A DNA stretch of 64,000 nt from Pseudoalteromonas arctica (GTDB taxonomy: Bacteria; Pseudomonadota; Gammaproteobacteria; Enterobacterales; Alteromonadaceae). Where the stretch lies: contig NZ_JABBMT010000005.1 in assembly GCF_012927645.1 (NCBI RefSeq), positions 62,001-126,000 on the forward strand. The letters run 5' to 3'. Of this stretch, positions 36,270 to 45,670 are shown in pieces. The notes beneath the pieces are model-generated. The model ran no database searches, was not told the DNA's origin, and saw only the letters and a list, made by a program, of their open reading frames with translations. The position numbers and the translations under genes are program-made. Position 1 is the first letter of the stretch; every line of letters begins with the position of its first letter.

Positions 36270-38237
36270 ATGATCCCAGAATTCGGTTATTTTTCCCTAA
36301 CACTGGCCATGGTGCTGAGTGTTTTATTATGTATTTTTCCTCTATGGGGCGCACATACTGGTAATTTACGGTTAATGCGTGCAGCTCCTTCATTAGCTGT
36401 TGGTCAATTTGTATTTGTACTTGTGTCATTCGCGGCCTTAATTTATGCCAGTTTAACCGATGACTTTACCGTCGCGTATGTAGCTTATCATTCTAGCAGT
36501 ACCTTGCCTTGGTATTATAAAATTACTTCAACCTGGGGTGGGCACGAAGGTGCTATTTTATTGTGGCTAGTAATGCAAGCCGGTTGGACAGCAGTAGTAG
36601 CACTACGCTCTAATTCATTGCCTTGGATACTGCGTGCCCGCGTATTAGGTGTATTAGGCTTTTTAGGTGTTGGCTTTATGCTTTACACCCTGTGGATGTC
36701 AAACCCCTTTGAATTATTACTGCCTTACTTTCCAGTCGAAGGGCGCGACTTGAATCCGCTATTACAAGATCCGGGGATGATCATCCATCCACCTTTATTA
36801 TATATGGGTTATGTTGGTCTATCGGTTTCTTTTGCATTCGCAATTGCAGCGTTATTAACTGGTAAACTTGATAATACGTGGGCTAAGTGGTCACGTCCTT
36901 GGACAATGACTGCGTGGGGATTTTTAACACTAGGTATTACTATTGGAAGCTGGTGGGCATATTCCGAGCTTGGTTGGGGTGGCTGGTGGTTTTGGGATCC
37001 CGTTGAAAACGCATCGCTTATGCCTTGGTTAGTGGCTACAGCATTATTGCACTCATTGTCGGTAACCGAAAAACGCGGTGTATTTAAATCATGGACCGTA
37101 TTACTTGCGATTGCTGCATTTTCATTGAGTTTACTGGGCACCTTTATTGTTCGTTCAGGGATTATTGTGTCAGTGCATGCATTTGCAACCGATCCTGATC
37201 GTGGTTTATTTATCTTAGCGTTTTTAGCGATAGTGGTTGGCGGTGCGTTAACCTTATATGCATTTAGGGTATCGCAAGTACACAGCGAAGGTCGCTATAA
37301 ACTGGTATCTCGGGAAGTGGCGTTATGGCTCAATAATATATTTTTAGTGGTTGCTACTTTTATTGTATTACTGGGTACTTTATTACCTATGGTCCATAAA
37401 GAAATGGGCTTAGGCAGTATTTCAATTGGCGAACCATTCTTTAATAAAATGTTTGCCATTATTTTGGTGCCGTTTGCCATATTAATGGGCATTGGCCCTC
37501 TGTTACGTTGGAAGCAAAATAAGTGGTCTTTTTTACAAAATAAATTACTTATTGCTGCGCTAATGAGCCTTGTTATCACAGCTGCTTGGTTGTATTCAAG
37601 CTATGCAGTTGTTGCACCTTTAACTTTATTGGCGACCACGCTTGCGATATGGATTGTGATCACCACTGGTGTTGATTTATATGTTAAAGCTACTGTGCAA
37701 ACTAACTTTAGCCAAGGTCTTAAAAGGTTAGGACTTAGTTATTGGGCTATGGTGTTAGGACATGTTGGTATTGCCTTTGTTATCGCAGGTGTCACTTTAA
37801 CTTCCGCGTATTCGGTTGAACGTGATGTTTCGATGAAGCCGGGCGAAATCGTACAGTTAAATCAATATCAGTATCGTTTTGAAGGGGTCTACACTATTCG
37901 TGGTGCAAACTACAGTGGTTATGCTGGAGAAGTGAGTGTCCTGAAAAATGATAAACTAGTCACCGTATTACATGCTGAAAAGCGCCACTACGATATTGGT
38001 ATGCAATTTATGACCGAAGCAGCAATTGATGCTGGTTTTACTCGTGATTTATATCTTGCTCTTGGTGAGCAATTAAATAACAGTGGCTGGTCACTGCGCA
38101 TCTACCACAAGCCATTTGTACGTTGGATGTGGATTGGTGGTGTATTGATCTCACTCGCCGGATTTATGATTTTAGGTGACAAACGTTACCGCACTAGTAA
38201 GAAAAGTACCGATAAGTCACAGGAGAAGCTAGTATGA
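36270..38237 (+). CDS. ccmF: Cytochrome c heme lyase subunit CcmF
   Basis: A 655-residue polytopic protein with the WWD motif (WGGWWFWDPVENASLMPWL) and conserved histidines (WGGHEGAILLW, IIHPPLLYMGY). With CcmH/I it ligates heme to CXXCH of apocytochromes. I use ATG 36270, which gives the usual MIPEFG start; the GTG at 36258 lies inside ccmE. Confidence 0.97.
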   Translation: MIPEFGYFSLTLAMVLSVLLCIFPLWGAHTGNLRLMRAAPSLAVGQFVFVLVSFAALIYASLTDDFTVAYVAYHSSSTLPWYYKITSTWGGHEGAILLWLVMQAGWTAVVALRSNSLPWILRARVLGVLGFLGVGFMLYTLWMSNPFELLLPYFPVEGRDLNPLLQDPGMIIHPPLLYMGYVGLSVSFAFAIAALLTGKLDNTWAKWSRPWTMTAWGFLTLGITIGSWWAYSELGWGGWWFWDPVENASLMPWLVATALLHSLSVTEKRGVFKSWTVLLAIAAFSLSLLGTFIVRSGIIVSVHAFATDPDRGLFILAFLAIVVGGALTLYAFRVSQVHSEGRYKLVSREVALWLNNIFLVVATFIVLLGTLLPMVHKEMGLGSISIGEPFFNKMFAIILVPFAILMGIGPLLRWKQNKWSFLQNKLLIAALMSLVITAAWLYSSYAVVAPLTLLATTLAIWIVITTGVDLYVKATVQTNFSQGLKRLGLSYWAMVLGHVGIAFVIAGVTLTSAYSVERDVSMKPGEIVQLNQYQYRFEGVYTIRGANYSGYAGEVSVLKNDKLVTVLHAEKRHYDIGMQFMTEAAIDAGFTRDLYLALGEQLNNSGWSLRIYHKPFVRWMWIGGVLISLAGFMILGDKRYRTSKKSTDKSQEKLV

Positions 38238-38806
38238 ACCGCAAGTTGTTAGCGCTGATACCTCTGCTGGCATTTTTTTTAGTGTGCGTGTTTTTATTTC
38301 AAGGTTTGTTTTCAAACCCAAGAGAAATTCAAACAGGTCGGTTAGGTCAGCCAATGCCAGCCTTTGATTTACCTGATTTAATGCAGGATTCAAAGCGTTG
38401 GCAAGATAGCCAATTAAAAGGCGATGTGTACCTACTCAATGTATGGGGCACTTGGTGTCCTACCTGTTTATCTGAATTAGGTTATTTAACCCAACTGCGA
38501 GAGCAAGGCGTTAAAATTATCGGACTTTACTATGTACAAAGTTACGATGCTGATTTTGACGGTGAATTTGATATGCCAGCGCTACGAGAAGAAGTGACGT
38601 CGATGTTAAGTCGTGCCGGTGATCCGTATCAGTTTAATATTCTTGACTTACACCGTACTCTTTCGCTTGATTTAGGTGTATCAGGAGCACCTGAAACATT
38701 TTTAGTGGATAGCAAAGGCACTATTTTATTGCACCATACTGGGGACATAAATCCGCGAGTTTGGCGTGCAAAATTTGCTCCCTTGATGCAGGAATTACAG
38801 CCATGA
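38234..38806 (+). CDS. ccmG: Thiol:disulfide protein CcmG/DsbE
   Basis: A 190-residue thioredoxin-like protein with an uncleaved N-terminal anchor (about 5-25) and active site GTWCPTC. It reduces apocytochrome cysteines. It overlaps both ccmF and ccmH by four bases. An eight-T tract lies in the anchor codons (38273-38280). Confidence 0.96.
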   Translation: MNRKLLALIPLLAFFLVCVFLFQGLFSNPREIQTGRLGQPMPAFDLPDLMQDSKRWQDSQLKGDVYLLNVWGTWCPTCLSELGYLTQLREQGVKIIGLYYVQSYDADFDGEFDMPALREEVTSMLSRAGDPYQFNILDLHRTLSLDLGVSGAPETFLVDSKGTILLHHTGDINPRVWRAKFAPLMQELQP

Positions 38807-39264
38807 AATATTTTTTAATTGCTTTAATGATACTAGCCAGTGGCATGGCTATGGCAGAGCAAGATCGTTACCAATTTGATAACAACGAACAAGCGCAACG
38901 TTTTACTGAGTTAACTAAAGAATTACGTTGCCCTAAATGTCAAAATCAAAATATCGCTGATTCAGATGCTGTGGTTGCGAAAGATTTACGCGAGAAAGTA
39001 TTGGCGTTAGTCAAAGAGGGTAAATCAAAAGACGATGTTATTGAATATATGATTGATCGCTATGGCTATTTTGTTCACTACGATCCGCCAGTAACACCAG
39101 CAACATTAGTGTTATGGGTACTACCTATTTTGATTGTGGTATTTGGCTTTGGCTTTATTATTTTTCGTCAACGTAAGGCTGCGGTTAAGCAAACATGGAG
39201 TGAGCAAGAAGAGGCATTATTAGCCAAGCTCATTGCGAAAAATGAACGTCAGGAGCAGATTTAA
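38803..39264 (+). CDS. ccmH: Cytochrome c maturation protein CcmH
   Basis: A 153-residue protein with a signal peptide, the redox motif LRCPKCQNQNIADSDA and one C-terminal membrane helix. I start at ATG 38803, which overlaps the ccmG stop and begins the signal peptide; an upstream in-frame start at 38761 would lie inside ccmG. It corresponds to the N-terminal half of E. coli CcmH; the TPR half is the separate ccmI. Confidence 0.96.
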   Translation: MKYFLIALMILASGMAMAEQDRYQFDNNEQAQRFTELTKELRCPKCQNQNIADSDAVVAKDLREKVLALVKEGKSKDDVIEYMIDRYGYFVHYDPPVTPATLVLWVLPILIVVFGFGFIIFRQRKAAVKQTWSEQEEALLAKLIAKNERQEQI

Positions 39265-40566
39265 ATGATACTAATGTGGGTTTCTTTTGCATTATTAACC
39301 TTATTAGCTGTGGCGTTTGTGGTATTGCCTTTTTTGAGTAAAGAGCGGGTACAAAGCCTCACTTACAATGCTAACTCAGAGCTTATTGCCATCTACCGTC
39401 AGCGCCTTAGCGAGCTGGCGAATGATTTAGTAAATAAGCGTATTGATCAAGGTAACCATGATGAGTCTGTGATTGAGCTCAAACGTCGCTTACTAAATGA
39501 GTTATCACCTGAAAAATCACTAATGAGTCGAGGCAATAACCGTATTTTTGCATTAACAGGCAGTGCATTTTTAATTGCTTTCACAGCTATATTTTATACC
39601 GCAACTGGCTCACAACAACAGTTGCAGAACTGGCACAGCGCTATGGATAATTTAGCCGCTTATGGCGAACGAGCCGTAATGCAGCAAGGCGAGTCTTTAA
39701 CACAAAATGAATTACAAGCGTTTGCGTTAGGATTGCGCACTAAACTTGCGCAAAGTGGTGATGATCAAGTGGCTTGGATGTTGCTCGGCCGCGTTGCAAT
39801 GTCATTGAATGAATACGACATGGCGCAACAGTCTTTTGATAAAGTATTGCGTATGGATCCTGACAATATGCCTGTGCTGATCAGTTACAGCCAAGTGCTA
39901 TTACTTGAAGGCAGTGATGCAAATATGACGCGTGCTGCGGGTATGCTCTCTAAAGTGCTCAAAGACGATCCAACCAACCTTGATGCAATTTCATTATTAG
40001 CGTTAATTGCTTATGAACGTCATGATTGGTTGCAAGCAAAAGCAGCATTCGAAGTACTGTTAAAGAGTATGGACGAGCAAGACACTCGCTATGGCATGAT
40101 TGCTCAGAGAATTACTGAAATTGAACAAAATATGATGATAGCTGAAAACACACAACTAGCATCTGGGTTGCAGTCACAAGTTGAGTCGGGCAGTGACGAG
40201 GATCATAACGCTGCTCAAATGAGTGCTATCAAAGTCACTGTTAATCTTGCGCCACAGCTTGCGGACAAGCTTCCAATGCAAGGCACTTTATTCGTCTTTG
40301 CAAAAGCTGCGAATGGTCCGCCAATGCCATTAGCAGTGGTAAAATTAACAGATTATAGTTTTCCAATTGAAGTACAGTTAAGTGATAATAATGCTATGGT
40401 TGCAGGTTTGACGCTTTCAAGCGTTGATAAAATTATTTTAACTGCACGTATTTCAAAGGATGCATCAGTAATGCCTTCAACGGGTGAGTTGGAAGGTCGT
40501 TCAGATGTGTTAGAACGAAGCCAAACAAAGGCTTATGATTTACTTATTAATGAATTAATACCTTAA
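39265..40566 (+). CDS. ccmI: Cytochrome c maturation protein CcmI (TPR)
   Basis: A 433-residue protein with a membrane helix at the start (about 3-22), the RLSELANDLVNKRID segment, a second helix near 93-112 and TPR repeats (VAWMLLGRVAMSLNEYDMA, DPDNMPVLISYSQVLLLEG). It presents apocytochrome c to CcmF/H. AGGAG lies upstream. Last ccm gene; mlaA follows nine bases later and may be co-transcribed. Confidence 0.94.
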   Translation: MILMWVSFALLTLLAVAFVVLPFLSKERVQSLTYNANSELIAIYRQRLSELANDLVNKRIDQGNHDESVIELKRRLLNELSPEKSLMSRGNNRIFALTGSAFLIAFTAIFYTATGSQQQLQNWHSAMDNLAAYGERAVMQQGESLTQNELQAFALGLRTKLAQSGDDQVAWMLLGRVAMSLNEYDMAQQSFDKVLRMDPDNMPVLISYSQVLLLEGSDANMTRAAGMLSKVLKDDPTNLDAISLLALIAYERHDWLQAKAAFEVLLKSMDEQDTRYGMIAQRITEIEQNMMIAENTQLASGLQSQVESGSDEDHNAAQMSAIKVTVNLAPQLADKLPMQGTLFVFAKAANGPPMPLAVVKLTDYSFPIEVQLSDNNAMVAGLTLSSVDKIILTARISKDASVMPSTGELEGRSDVLERSQTKAYDLLINELIP

Positions 40567-40575
40567 GGATAAAAG

Positions 40576-41307
40576 ATGTTAAGACAGAGTTTAGTTTTGT
40601 TTGGGCTATTGGTGCTAGCAGGATGCACGCAAGTGCCTAACGAAAAAATAGATGAGCGAGATCCACTACAATCATTTAATCGTTCAATGTATGATTTTAA
40701 TATGGATGTACTTGATGCGTATGTTCTGCGCCCTGTCGCGGTAGGGTATGTGGCCGTTACACCAACACCGGTGCGCCGTAGTATTGTCAATTTTACTGGT
40801 AATATTAGTGCACCAACTGATGTAATTAATGCCACGTTACAAGGTAAAGCGGGTAACGCTGGCGTGAGCTTAGCGCGGTTTTTAGTTAATTCAACAGTGG
40901 GTATTTTAGGCTTATTTGATGTTGCTACATCACTTGGTTTGAATATTATTGATGAAGACTTTGGTCAAACTCTAGGGGTCTGGGGAATAGGTGACGGTGC
41001 TTATTTAATGATCCCAGGTATGGGGCCTACAACAGCGCGTAACCTAACGGGTGATGTGGTTGATAGGTTTGTGTTACCGAAAATGGCCTTAACCACGCCA
41101 CAAACTGTATTGGTGTTTGCTTTAGAAGCTGTAGAAACCCGAGCTTCTTTAATACCACAAGAAAGCTTATTGAATGAGTCACTCGATCCGTATATTTTTA
41201 TGAAAGACATTTACTTTCAACGTCAATTATATGAGCTGTATGATGGTAATCCACCAGTTGAAAAAGAGCCTGAAGATTTTGATGAGGACTTTTTAGAAAG
41301 CCTTTAA
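40576..41307 (+). CDS. mlaA: Outer-membrane lipid asymmetry lipoprotein MlaA (VacJ)
   Basis: A 243-residue lipoprotein with lipobox LAGC, then the MlaA domain (DPLQSFNRSMYDFNMDVLDA, NFTGNISAPTDVIN, WGIGDGAYLMIPGMGP). MlaA removes phospholipid from the outer leaflet of the outer membrane and passes it to the Mla pathway. It ends at a long bidirectional terminator. Confidence 0.96.
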   Translation: MLRQSLVLFGLLVLAGCTQVPNEKIDERDPLQSFNRSMYDFNMDVLDAYVLRPVAVGYVAVTPTPVRRSIVNFTGNISAPTDVINATLQGKAGNAGVSLARFLVNSTVGILGLFDVATSLGLNIIDEDFGQTLGVWGIGDGAYLMIPGMGPTTARNLTGDVVDRFVLPKMALTTPQTVLVFALEAVETRASLIPQESLLNESLDPYIFMKDIYFQRQLYELYDGNPPVEKEPEDFDEDFLESL

Positions 41308-41324
41308 TGTGTACTTTCAGGTTA

Positions 41325-41360
41325 AATAAAAATGCCAGTCTCTAAGCTGGCATTTTTATT
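41325..41360. terminator. 14-bp bidirectional terminator
   Basis: Arms 41325-41338 and 41347-41360 are perfect 14-base complements (AATAAAAATGCCAG) around an eight-base loop, with A- and T-rich outer halves. It separates mlaA from the convergent EAL-HDOD gene. Confidence 0.9.
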
Positions 41361-41374
41361 TGCGATATTATTTA

Positions 41375-42598
41375 TTACCCAGCCAGTACTTTCATCTGCT
41401 CATTAGCCCAGCTAACGGCATCATGATATGCATCTGGCACTTTACCAGCACTAAGACCAAGTTCATCTTTAATCGCGTTTGCACCTTGCCAATTGGCTTG
41501 TTCGTATAATTTAACCAAGCGCAGATATTGTGCAAGTAAACCTTGATCCTCTAATAAGGCTAACTTGATATCATTGGACAATGGCAGCTTTTTCATTACG
41601 CTTTCCATATCTTCATCTAATATGGCATCCATTAATGACATCATACCGGTTAAAAAAGCCATGCCAGTATCTTTGAGTTTATTATGGTTTATAGCTAGCA
41701 ACTCAGTAAAGCGTGCTCTGGTTAACGATAAACGTATTAACTCTGCGGGTTTATCGCCAGCAACTTGGGCTGCAAACAACAAGGATAAAAACTTTTTAAT
41801 TTCTGCCGCACCTAACACAATCAGTGCTTGTTTGATGGTGTTGATCTCTGCTCTACGCTTAAATGCCGCTGAATTACTATAACGTAATAATTTATAAGAG
41901 AGATTTACATCCCGCTCAAAGACGTCGGTAATTTTCTTTAAATTAACTTCAACACTCGATGTCTCATAAAGCAGCTCTGCTAGCGCGATTTCTGATGGTG
42001 GCAAGGTTTTACTTTGCACCATTTCTGGTTTGGAAAAGAAAAACCCTTGAAAGTAAGCAAAGCCAAGATCTAGTGCTAATTGATATTTTTCGTAGCTTTC
42101 TACCTTTTCTGCTAATAACTTTATATGCGGATAAGGTTTAAGTTCTTCAATTATGGTGTTAATAGTGTCAACCTCACAACTGAGAAAATCTATTTTAATA
42201 ATATCAATAAAAGGGTAGAAATGACGCCATACAGGCTGGTGAATATAATCATCCAACGCGAGCGTATAACCTTTTTGTTTTAAGTCTTTGACGATCGCGA
42301 GTAAGCGTTTCCCTGGTTGAATTGTTTCGAGTATTTCTACAACAACCTGCTCTTTACCAAGTAGTGTTGGGTAGCCTTTTTGTAATGTTTCCAGAGTAAA
42401 GTTGATATATGCTGGTTTATTATCGGTGAGATCTTCTAAACCAAAATTGAATTGACTACCTTCAATTAGCCGAGTAGTTGCCTCGTCACCATCAATATCA
42501 GGGAATACATTATCAACGCCATCACGAAAGAGTAGTTCATACCCTACAAGTTGTTTGTTTCGATCTAAAATTGGTTGGCGTGCAGCATAAAAATACAT
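41375..42598 (-). CDS. EAL-HDOD signalling protein (YuxH/CdgJ type)
   Basis: About 407 residues. The N-terminal EAL domain (1-195) keeps most metal and catalytic positions: ELL in YELLFRDG, Asn in YINFTLE, Glu in VVEILE, DD in LALDDY, Lys in IIKIDF and Glu in LLAEKVES. A HDOD domain (about 200-385) follows. Family members such as Vibrio CdgJ affect motility and c-di-GMP. I favour ATG 42598; a GTG at 42613 would add five residues and neither has a clear ribosome site. Activity as a phosphodiesterase is not proven, since loop 6 is shortened. Confidence 0.85.
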   Translation of the reverse strand: MYFYAARQPILDRNKQLVGYELLFRDGVDNVFPDIDGDEATTRLIEGSQFNFGLEDLTDNKPAYINFTLETLQKGYPTLLGKEQVVVEILETIQPGKRLLAIVKDLKQKGYTLALDDYIHQPVWRHFYPFIDIIKIDFLSCEVDTINTIIEELKPYPHIKLLAEKVESYEKYQLALDLGFAYFQGFFFSKPEMVQSKTLPPSEIALAELLYETSSVEVNLKKITDVFERDVNLSYKLLRYSNSAAFKRRAEINTIKQALIVLGAAEIKKFLSLLFAAQVAGDKPAELIRLSLTRARFTELLAINHNKLKDTGMAFLTGMMSLMDAILDEDMESVMKKLPLSNDIKLALLEDQGLLAQYLRLVKLYEQANWQGANAIKDELGLSAGKVPDAYHDAVSWANEQMKVLAG

Positions 42599-42885
42599 AA
42601 ACAGCGGATCCACATCAGTTAAGCGATTACTTGGGCAATATAAGATAAAACAGCCTAAATAGCATTAATTATCATGTTCTGTCGTTAAATAATTAACTAT
42701 CAGGTAAAAACAACTTAACTTATATCATTACATGGTTTCCTCTGTAAGTGGAGTTATTCACCCTTGGCGTGATATAGTCAAGCTCTAGGTTGGTTTTTAC
42801 ACCAATAATGACTTTATATAGTATTGATTTATGAGTCATTATTAGGATTGAAAGCCTGGTTTTAACTTCAGAGTTGGAGGCGAGT

Positions 42886-44409
42886 TTGGAAACTGGAATG
42901 ATTATTTCTTTAGCTGCGTATTTTATCGCAATGCTAGGTATTGGCTTATACGCTTATAAGCAGTCTACCGCTGATGTGTCGGGCTATATGTTGGGTGGAA
43001 GGAGTTTATCACCAGCTGTAGCGGCTCTATCTGCTGGTGCATCGGACATGAGTGGTTGGTTACTTATGGGTTTACCCGGTGCGATGTATTTATTTGGCTT
43101 GAGTAAAGTTTGGATTGCCATAGGTTTAGTACTTGGTGCTTGGGCAAACTACTTTTTAGTCGCGCCGAGGCTGCGTGTCTATACTGAAAAAGCGAATGAC
43201 TCGATTACCATCCCTGATTACTTTGCTAATCGCTTTGCTGATAATAAAAATATATTACGTGTCATTTCGGCAATCGTGATCATCGTTTTCTTCACTCTAT
43301 ATACTTCTTCAGGCGTAGTTGCTGGTGGTAAATTATTCGAAAACTCATTTCAAATGAGTTACGAAACAGGGCTTTATGTGACAACTGGGGTGGTCGTACT
43401 TTATACATTATTTGGTGGTTTCTTAGCTGTGAGTTTGACTGACTTTGTACAAGGTTGCATTATGTTCATCTCGCTACTTGCTGTACCTATTGTTACTTAT
43501 ATGATGCTAGAGCAGCCAGTGTTAGACACACTTGCTAATGCCAGTTATGACTTGTTGTTAAGCGCTCCGAAAGAGAGCGAAGTCCACTCGCTTAATATGT
43601 TGGATTGGTTTGCTGGTGGTTCAACCATTGCTATTATTTCTGCAATGGCATGGGGCTTAGGTTATTTCGGTCAACCGCATATTATCGTTCGCTTTATGTC
43701 AGTACGTTCTGTTAAAGATATGCCAAGCATGCGTCGTATTGGTATGTCGTGGATGACCTTATCAGCAATTGGTGCGGTGTTAACTGGGTTATTTGGTGCC
43801 GCTTACATGATCGAAAATCAAATGTTAATTGATGATAAAGAAACAATTTTCTTAGTGTTATCGGAATTAATATTTCATCCGTTAATTGCCGGCTTTTTAC
43901 TTGCTGCTATTTTAGCTGCAATCATGAGTACTATCTCGTCTCAGCTATTAGTATGCTCAAGCTCACTCACTGAAGATTTTTACAAAATTTATTTGAACCG
44001 TACTGCCTCACAAACTGAACTGGTTTTAGTCGGTCGAATTAGCGTACTACTGGTTGCATTATTTGCTATTTACTTGGCTTATGATCGCGATAGTTCGATT
44101 TTAGATTTAGTAAGTAATGCATGGGCTGGTTTTGGTGCTGCATTTGGCCCATTAGTATTGCTAAGCTTATACTGGAAGCGAATGAATCTTCAAGGTGCAA
44201 TAAGCGGTATGGTTGTTGGTGCTGGCACTGTGTTGATATGGATATATGCGCCAATCACCATAAATGGTGAGAGCCTCAGCAGTATCATTTATGAAATTAT
44301 ACCAGGTTTTATACTTGCAACAATTGCAATTATTACAGTGAGCTTATCAACAGCGCCACCAAATAAAGAAATCACCACATTATTTGATGAAGTTGAACGA
44401 GAACTGTAA
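42886..44409 (+). CDS. putP: Sodium/proline symporter PutP
   Basis: About 507 residues with 13 predicted membrane helices of the sodium:solute symporter family. SGYMLGGRSLSPAVAALSAGASDMSGWLLMG-type residues and GGFLAVSLTDFVQG are diagnostic. TTG 42886 is the likely start, five bases after GGAGG; ATG 42898 is too far from it, and the earlier TTG at 42874 precedes it. It imports proline with Na+. No putA lies in the window. Confidence 0.93.
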   Translation: METGMIISLAAYFIAMLGIGLYAYKQSTADVSGYMLGGRSLSPAVAALSAGASDMSGWLLMGLPGAMYLFGLSKVWIAIGLVLGAWANYFLVAPRLRVYTEKANDSITIPDYFANRFADNKNILRVISAIVIIVFFTLYTSSGVVAGGKLFENSFQMSYETGLYVTTGVVVLYTLFGGFLAVSLTDFVQGCIMFISLLAVPIVTYMMLEQPVLDTLANASYDLLLSAPKESEVHSLNMLDWFAGGSTIAIISAMAWGLGYFGQPHIIVRFMSVRSVKDMPSMRRIGMSWMTLSAIGAVLTGLFGAAYMIENQMLIDDKETIFLVLSELIFHPLIAGFLLAAILAAIMSTISSQLLVCSSSLTEDFYKIYLNRTASQTELVLVGRISVLLVALFAIYLAYDRDSSILDLVSNAWAGFGAAFGPLVLLSLYWKRMNLQGAISGMVVGAGTVLIWIYAPITINGESLSSIIYEIIPGFILATIAIITVSLSTAPPNKEITTLFDEVEREL

Positions 44410-44429
44410 CAGATAGTAATTTTGTTACT

Positions 44430-44455
44430 AAAAAGGGCAATTAATTGCCCTTTTT
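44430..44455. terminator. Palindromic terminator between putP and yebG
   Basis: A perfect 26-base palindrome, with AAAAAGGGCAATT pairing its mirror ending TTTTT, serves both convergent genes. Confidence 0.9.
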
Positions 44456-44476
44456 AGTTGCTTAACTTGTGAGTTT

Positions 44477-44791
44477 TTAGCTTGCTTCTTTATCAGCGCT
44501 GGCTTTAATAGGCGCTGCATTTTCTTTTTTTGCTTTCGCCGTAGGTGCTTTTTGTATTGCCTCTTTACCGCCTTTAAGCACATTCATAAAGTCATCTTTA
44601 CTTTTAGCAATCTCAAGTGCGAGCGATTCGATTTGTTGTTCGCTTAGTGGCACATCAACCTTTTCAAGCATAACCTCAAGCGACTCTGCTATATCAAGCA
44701 TTTTGTCATACGCGTCAGCTTCTTTTTTAGTAGTAAACGTCATACGCTCGACTCCGTTTCTCTCTACAACATATTTAACAACAACAGCCAT
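44477..44791 (-). CDS. yebG: SOS-induced protein YebG
   Basis: A 104-residue YebG family protein (MTFTTKKEADAYDKMLDIAE core) with a Lys/Ala-rich tail. I start at 44791, where AGGAGA lies just upstream; a TTG at 44806 would swallow that site. A LexA-type box is about 50 bases upstream, matching SOS induction of yebG in E. coli. The molecular role of YebG is not known. Confidence 0.9.
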   Translation of the reverse strand: MAVVVKYVVERNGVERMTFTTKKEADAYDKMLDIAESLEVMLEKVDVPLSEQQIESLALEIAKSKDDFMNVLKGGKEAIQKAPTAKAKKENAAPIKASADKEAS

Positions 44792-44841
44792 GATTTCTCC
44801 TGCCAATTTGCGTGGTGAATAACACGTTCACCTTGATTGAT

Positions 44842-44861
44842 TACTGTTTTTATGTACAGTA
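44842..44861 (-). promoter_or_regulatory. LexA (SOS) box before yebG
   Basis: CTG (44844-44846), ten AT-rich bases, CAG (44857-44859), with flanking TA and TA giving a near-palindromic TACTGT...ACAGTA. This is the gammaproteobacterial LexA operator. Confidence 0.85.
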
Positions 44862-45051
44862 ATTGTTTGTTGGTCTTTTTGCAAGTGAACATTTTTATTT
44901 TTACTACTAGGATTTGACAAAAAGGTACAATTTTACTTTATTTAAATAGTCGCACTTTTTTAGTATGACTTTATTTGGAGGTAGTCCAAAAGTGAAGGCA
45001 TTAAAATCAACTATTAATTGAGTCCACGTATGGATATCATGGAGGAGAAAC

Positions 45052-45348
45052 ATGAAGTTTTTAGCTTTAATAGTAGTAGTGCTTGGCTTAGCTATTTCAT
45101 TGCCTAGTAGCGCAGCTGTAACTAAAACCGAGGCTGCTGAAAGTATGAATAAAGTTCAGTTAGTCAATGTGAATCAAGCCACAGTTGAACAGCTTACTCA
45201 GTTGCCGGGTATTGGTAAATCAAAAGCGCAAGCGATAATTGATTACCGTACCAAGCAAGGCAAATTTAAGTCTGTTGCAGATCTAGCGCAGGTGAAAGGT
45301 ATTGGCGATAAATTAGTCGCTAAACTGGATGGCAAAGTTACATTCTAA
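45052..45348 (+). CDS. ComEA-type helix-hairpin-helix secreted protein
   Basis: A 98-residue protein with a signal peptide (cut near SSAAV) and tandem helix-hairpin-helix motifs (VNVNQATVEQLTQLPGIGKS, VADLAQVKGIGDKLVAKL). Proteins of this type bind DNA in the periplasm; full ComEA serves DNA uptake in transformation. This short form is common in gammaproteobacteria and its link to competence here is inferred only. GGAGG lies just before its ATG. Confidence 0.88.
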   Translation: MKFLALIVVVLGLAISLPSSAAVTKTEAAESMNKVQLVNVNQATVEQLTQLPGIGKSKAQAIIDYRTKQGKFKSVADLAQVKGIGDKLVAKLDGKVTF

Positions 45349-45356
45349 AAATCAGT

Positions 45357-45375
45357 AGGGCGAATTATTCGCCCT
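45357..45375. terminator. Hairpin at the convergent ends of comEA-like gene and 45365 gene
   Basis: AGGGCGAA (45357-45364) pairs with TTCGCCCT (45368-45375) across TTA, which is the stop codon of the minus-strand gene. T-runs are short, so strength is uncertain. Confidence 0.6.
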
Positions 45376-45670
45376 GTTCTAATTGCTTAATAGCGTCGTT
45401 TAAATAGCGTTTAGAAAATTGAATTTCGACTGGCATGGTTAATAATGGGTAACTTAACCCGGCCAGAAGTAAAGCTGGCAGTAACAGCCAACCTTCAACA
45501 TATGCTAATGATAGAAACACCGGGATCAATAAAACCAGCTTAATAATACGTAAATTGATTTTTTGCATTGGAGTTAACATACTCAGTGCAAGCGCAATGA
45601 GTTGCTGACGTTGGCGTATTTTAAATGGTTTTAATTGTGTTATTTGGCTTGAAAAAAATGCCATCATCAT
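45365..45670 (-). CDS. Small membrane protein, unknown function
   Basis: 101 residues with basic N-terminal half and two adjacent hydrophobic helices (about 45-80), ending in a charged helix. It overlaps the dsbB stop by four bases (ATGA), so it is probably translated with DsbB. It resembles small uncharacterised Alteromonadales proteins (possibly DUF6170) but I cannot assign it with certainty. Confidence 0.7.
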   Translation of the reverse strand: MMMAFFSSQITQLKPFKIRQRQQLIALALSMLTPMQKINLRIIKLVLLIPVFLSLAYVEGWLLLPALLLAGLSYPLLTMPVEIQFSKRYLNDAIKQLEQGE

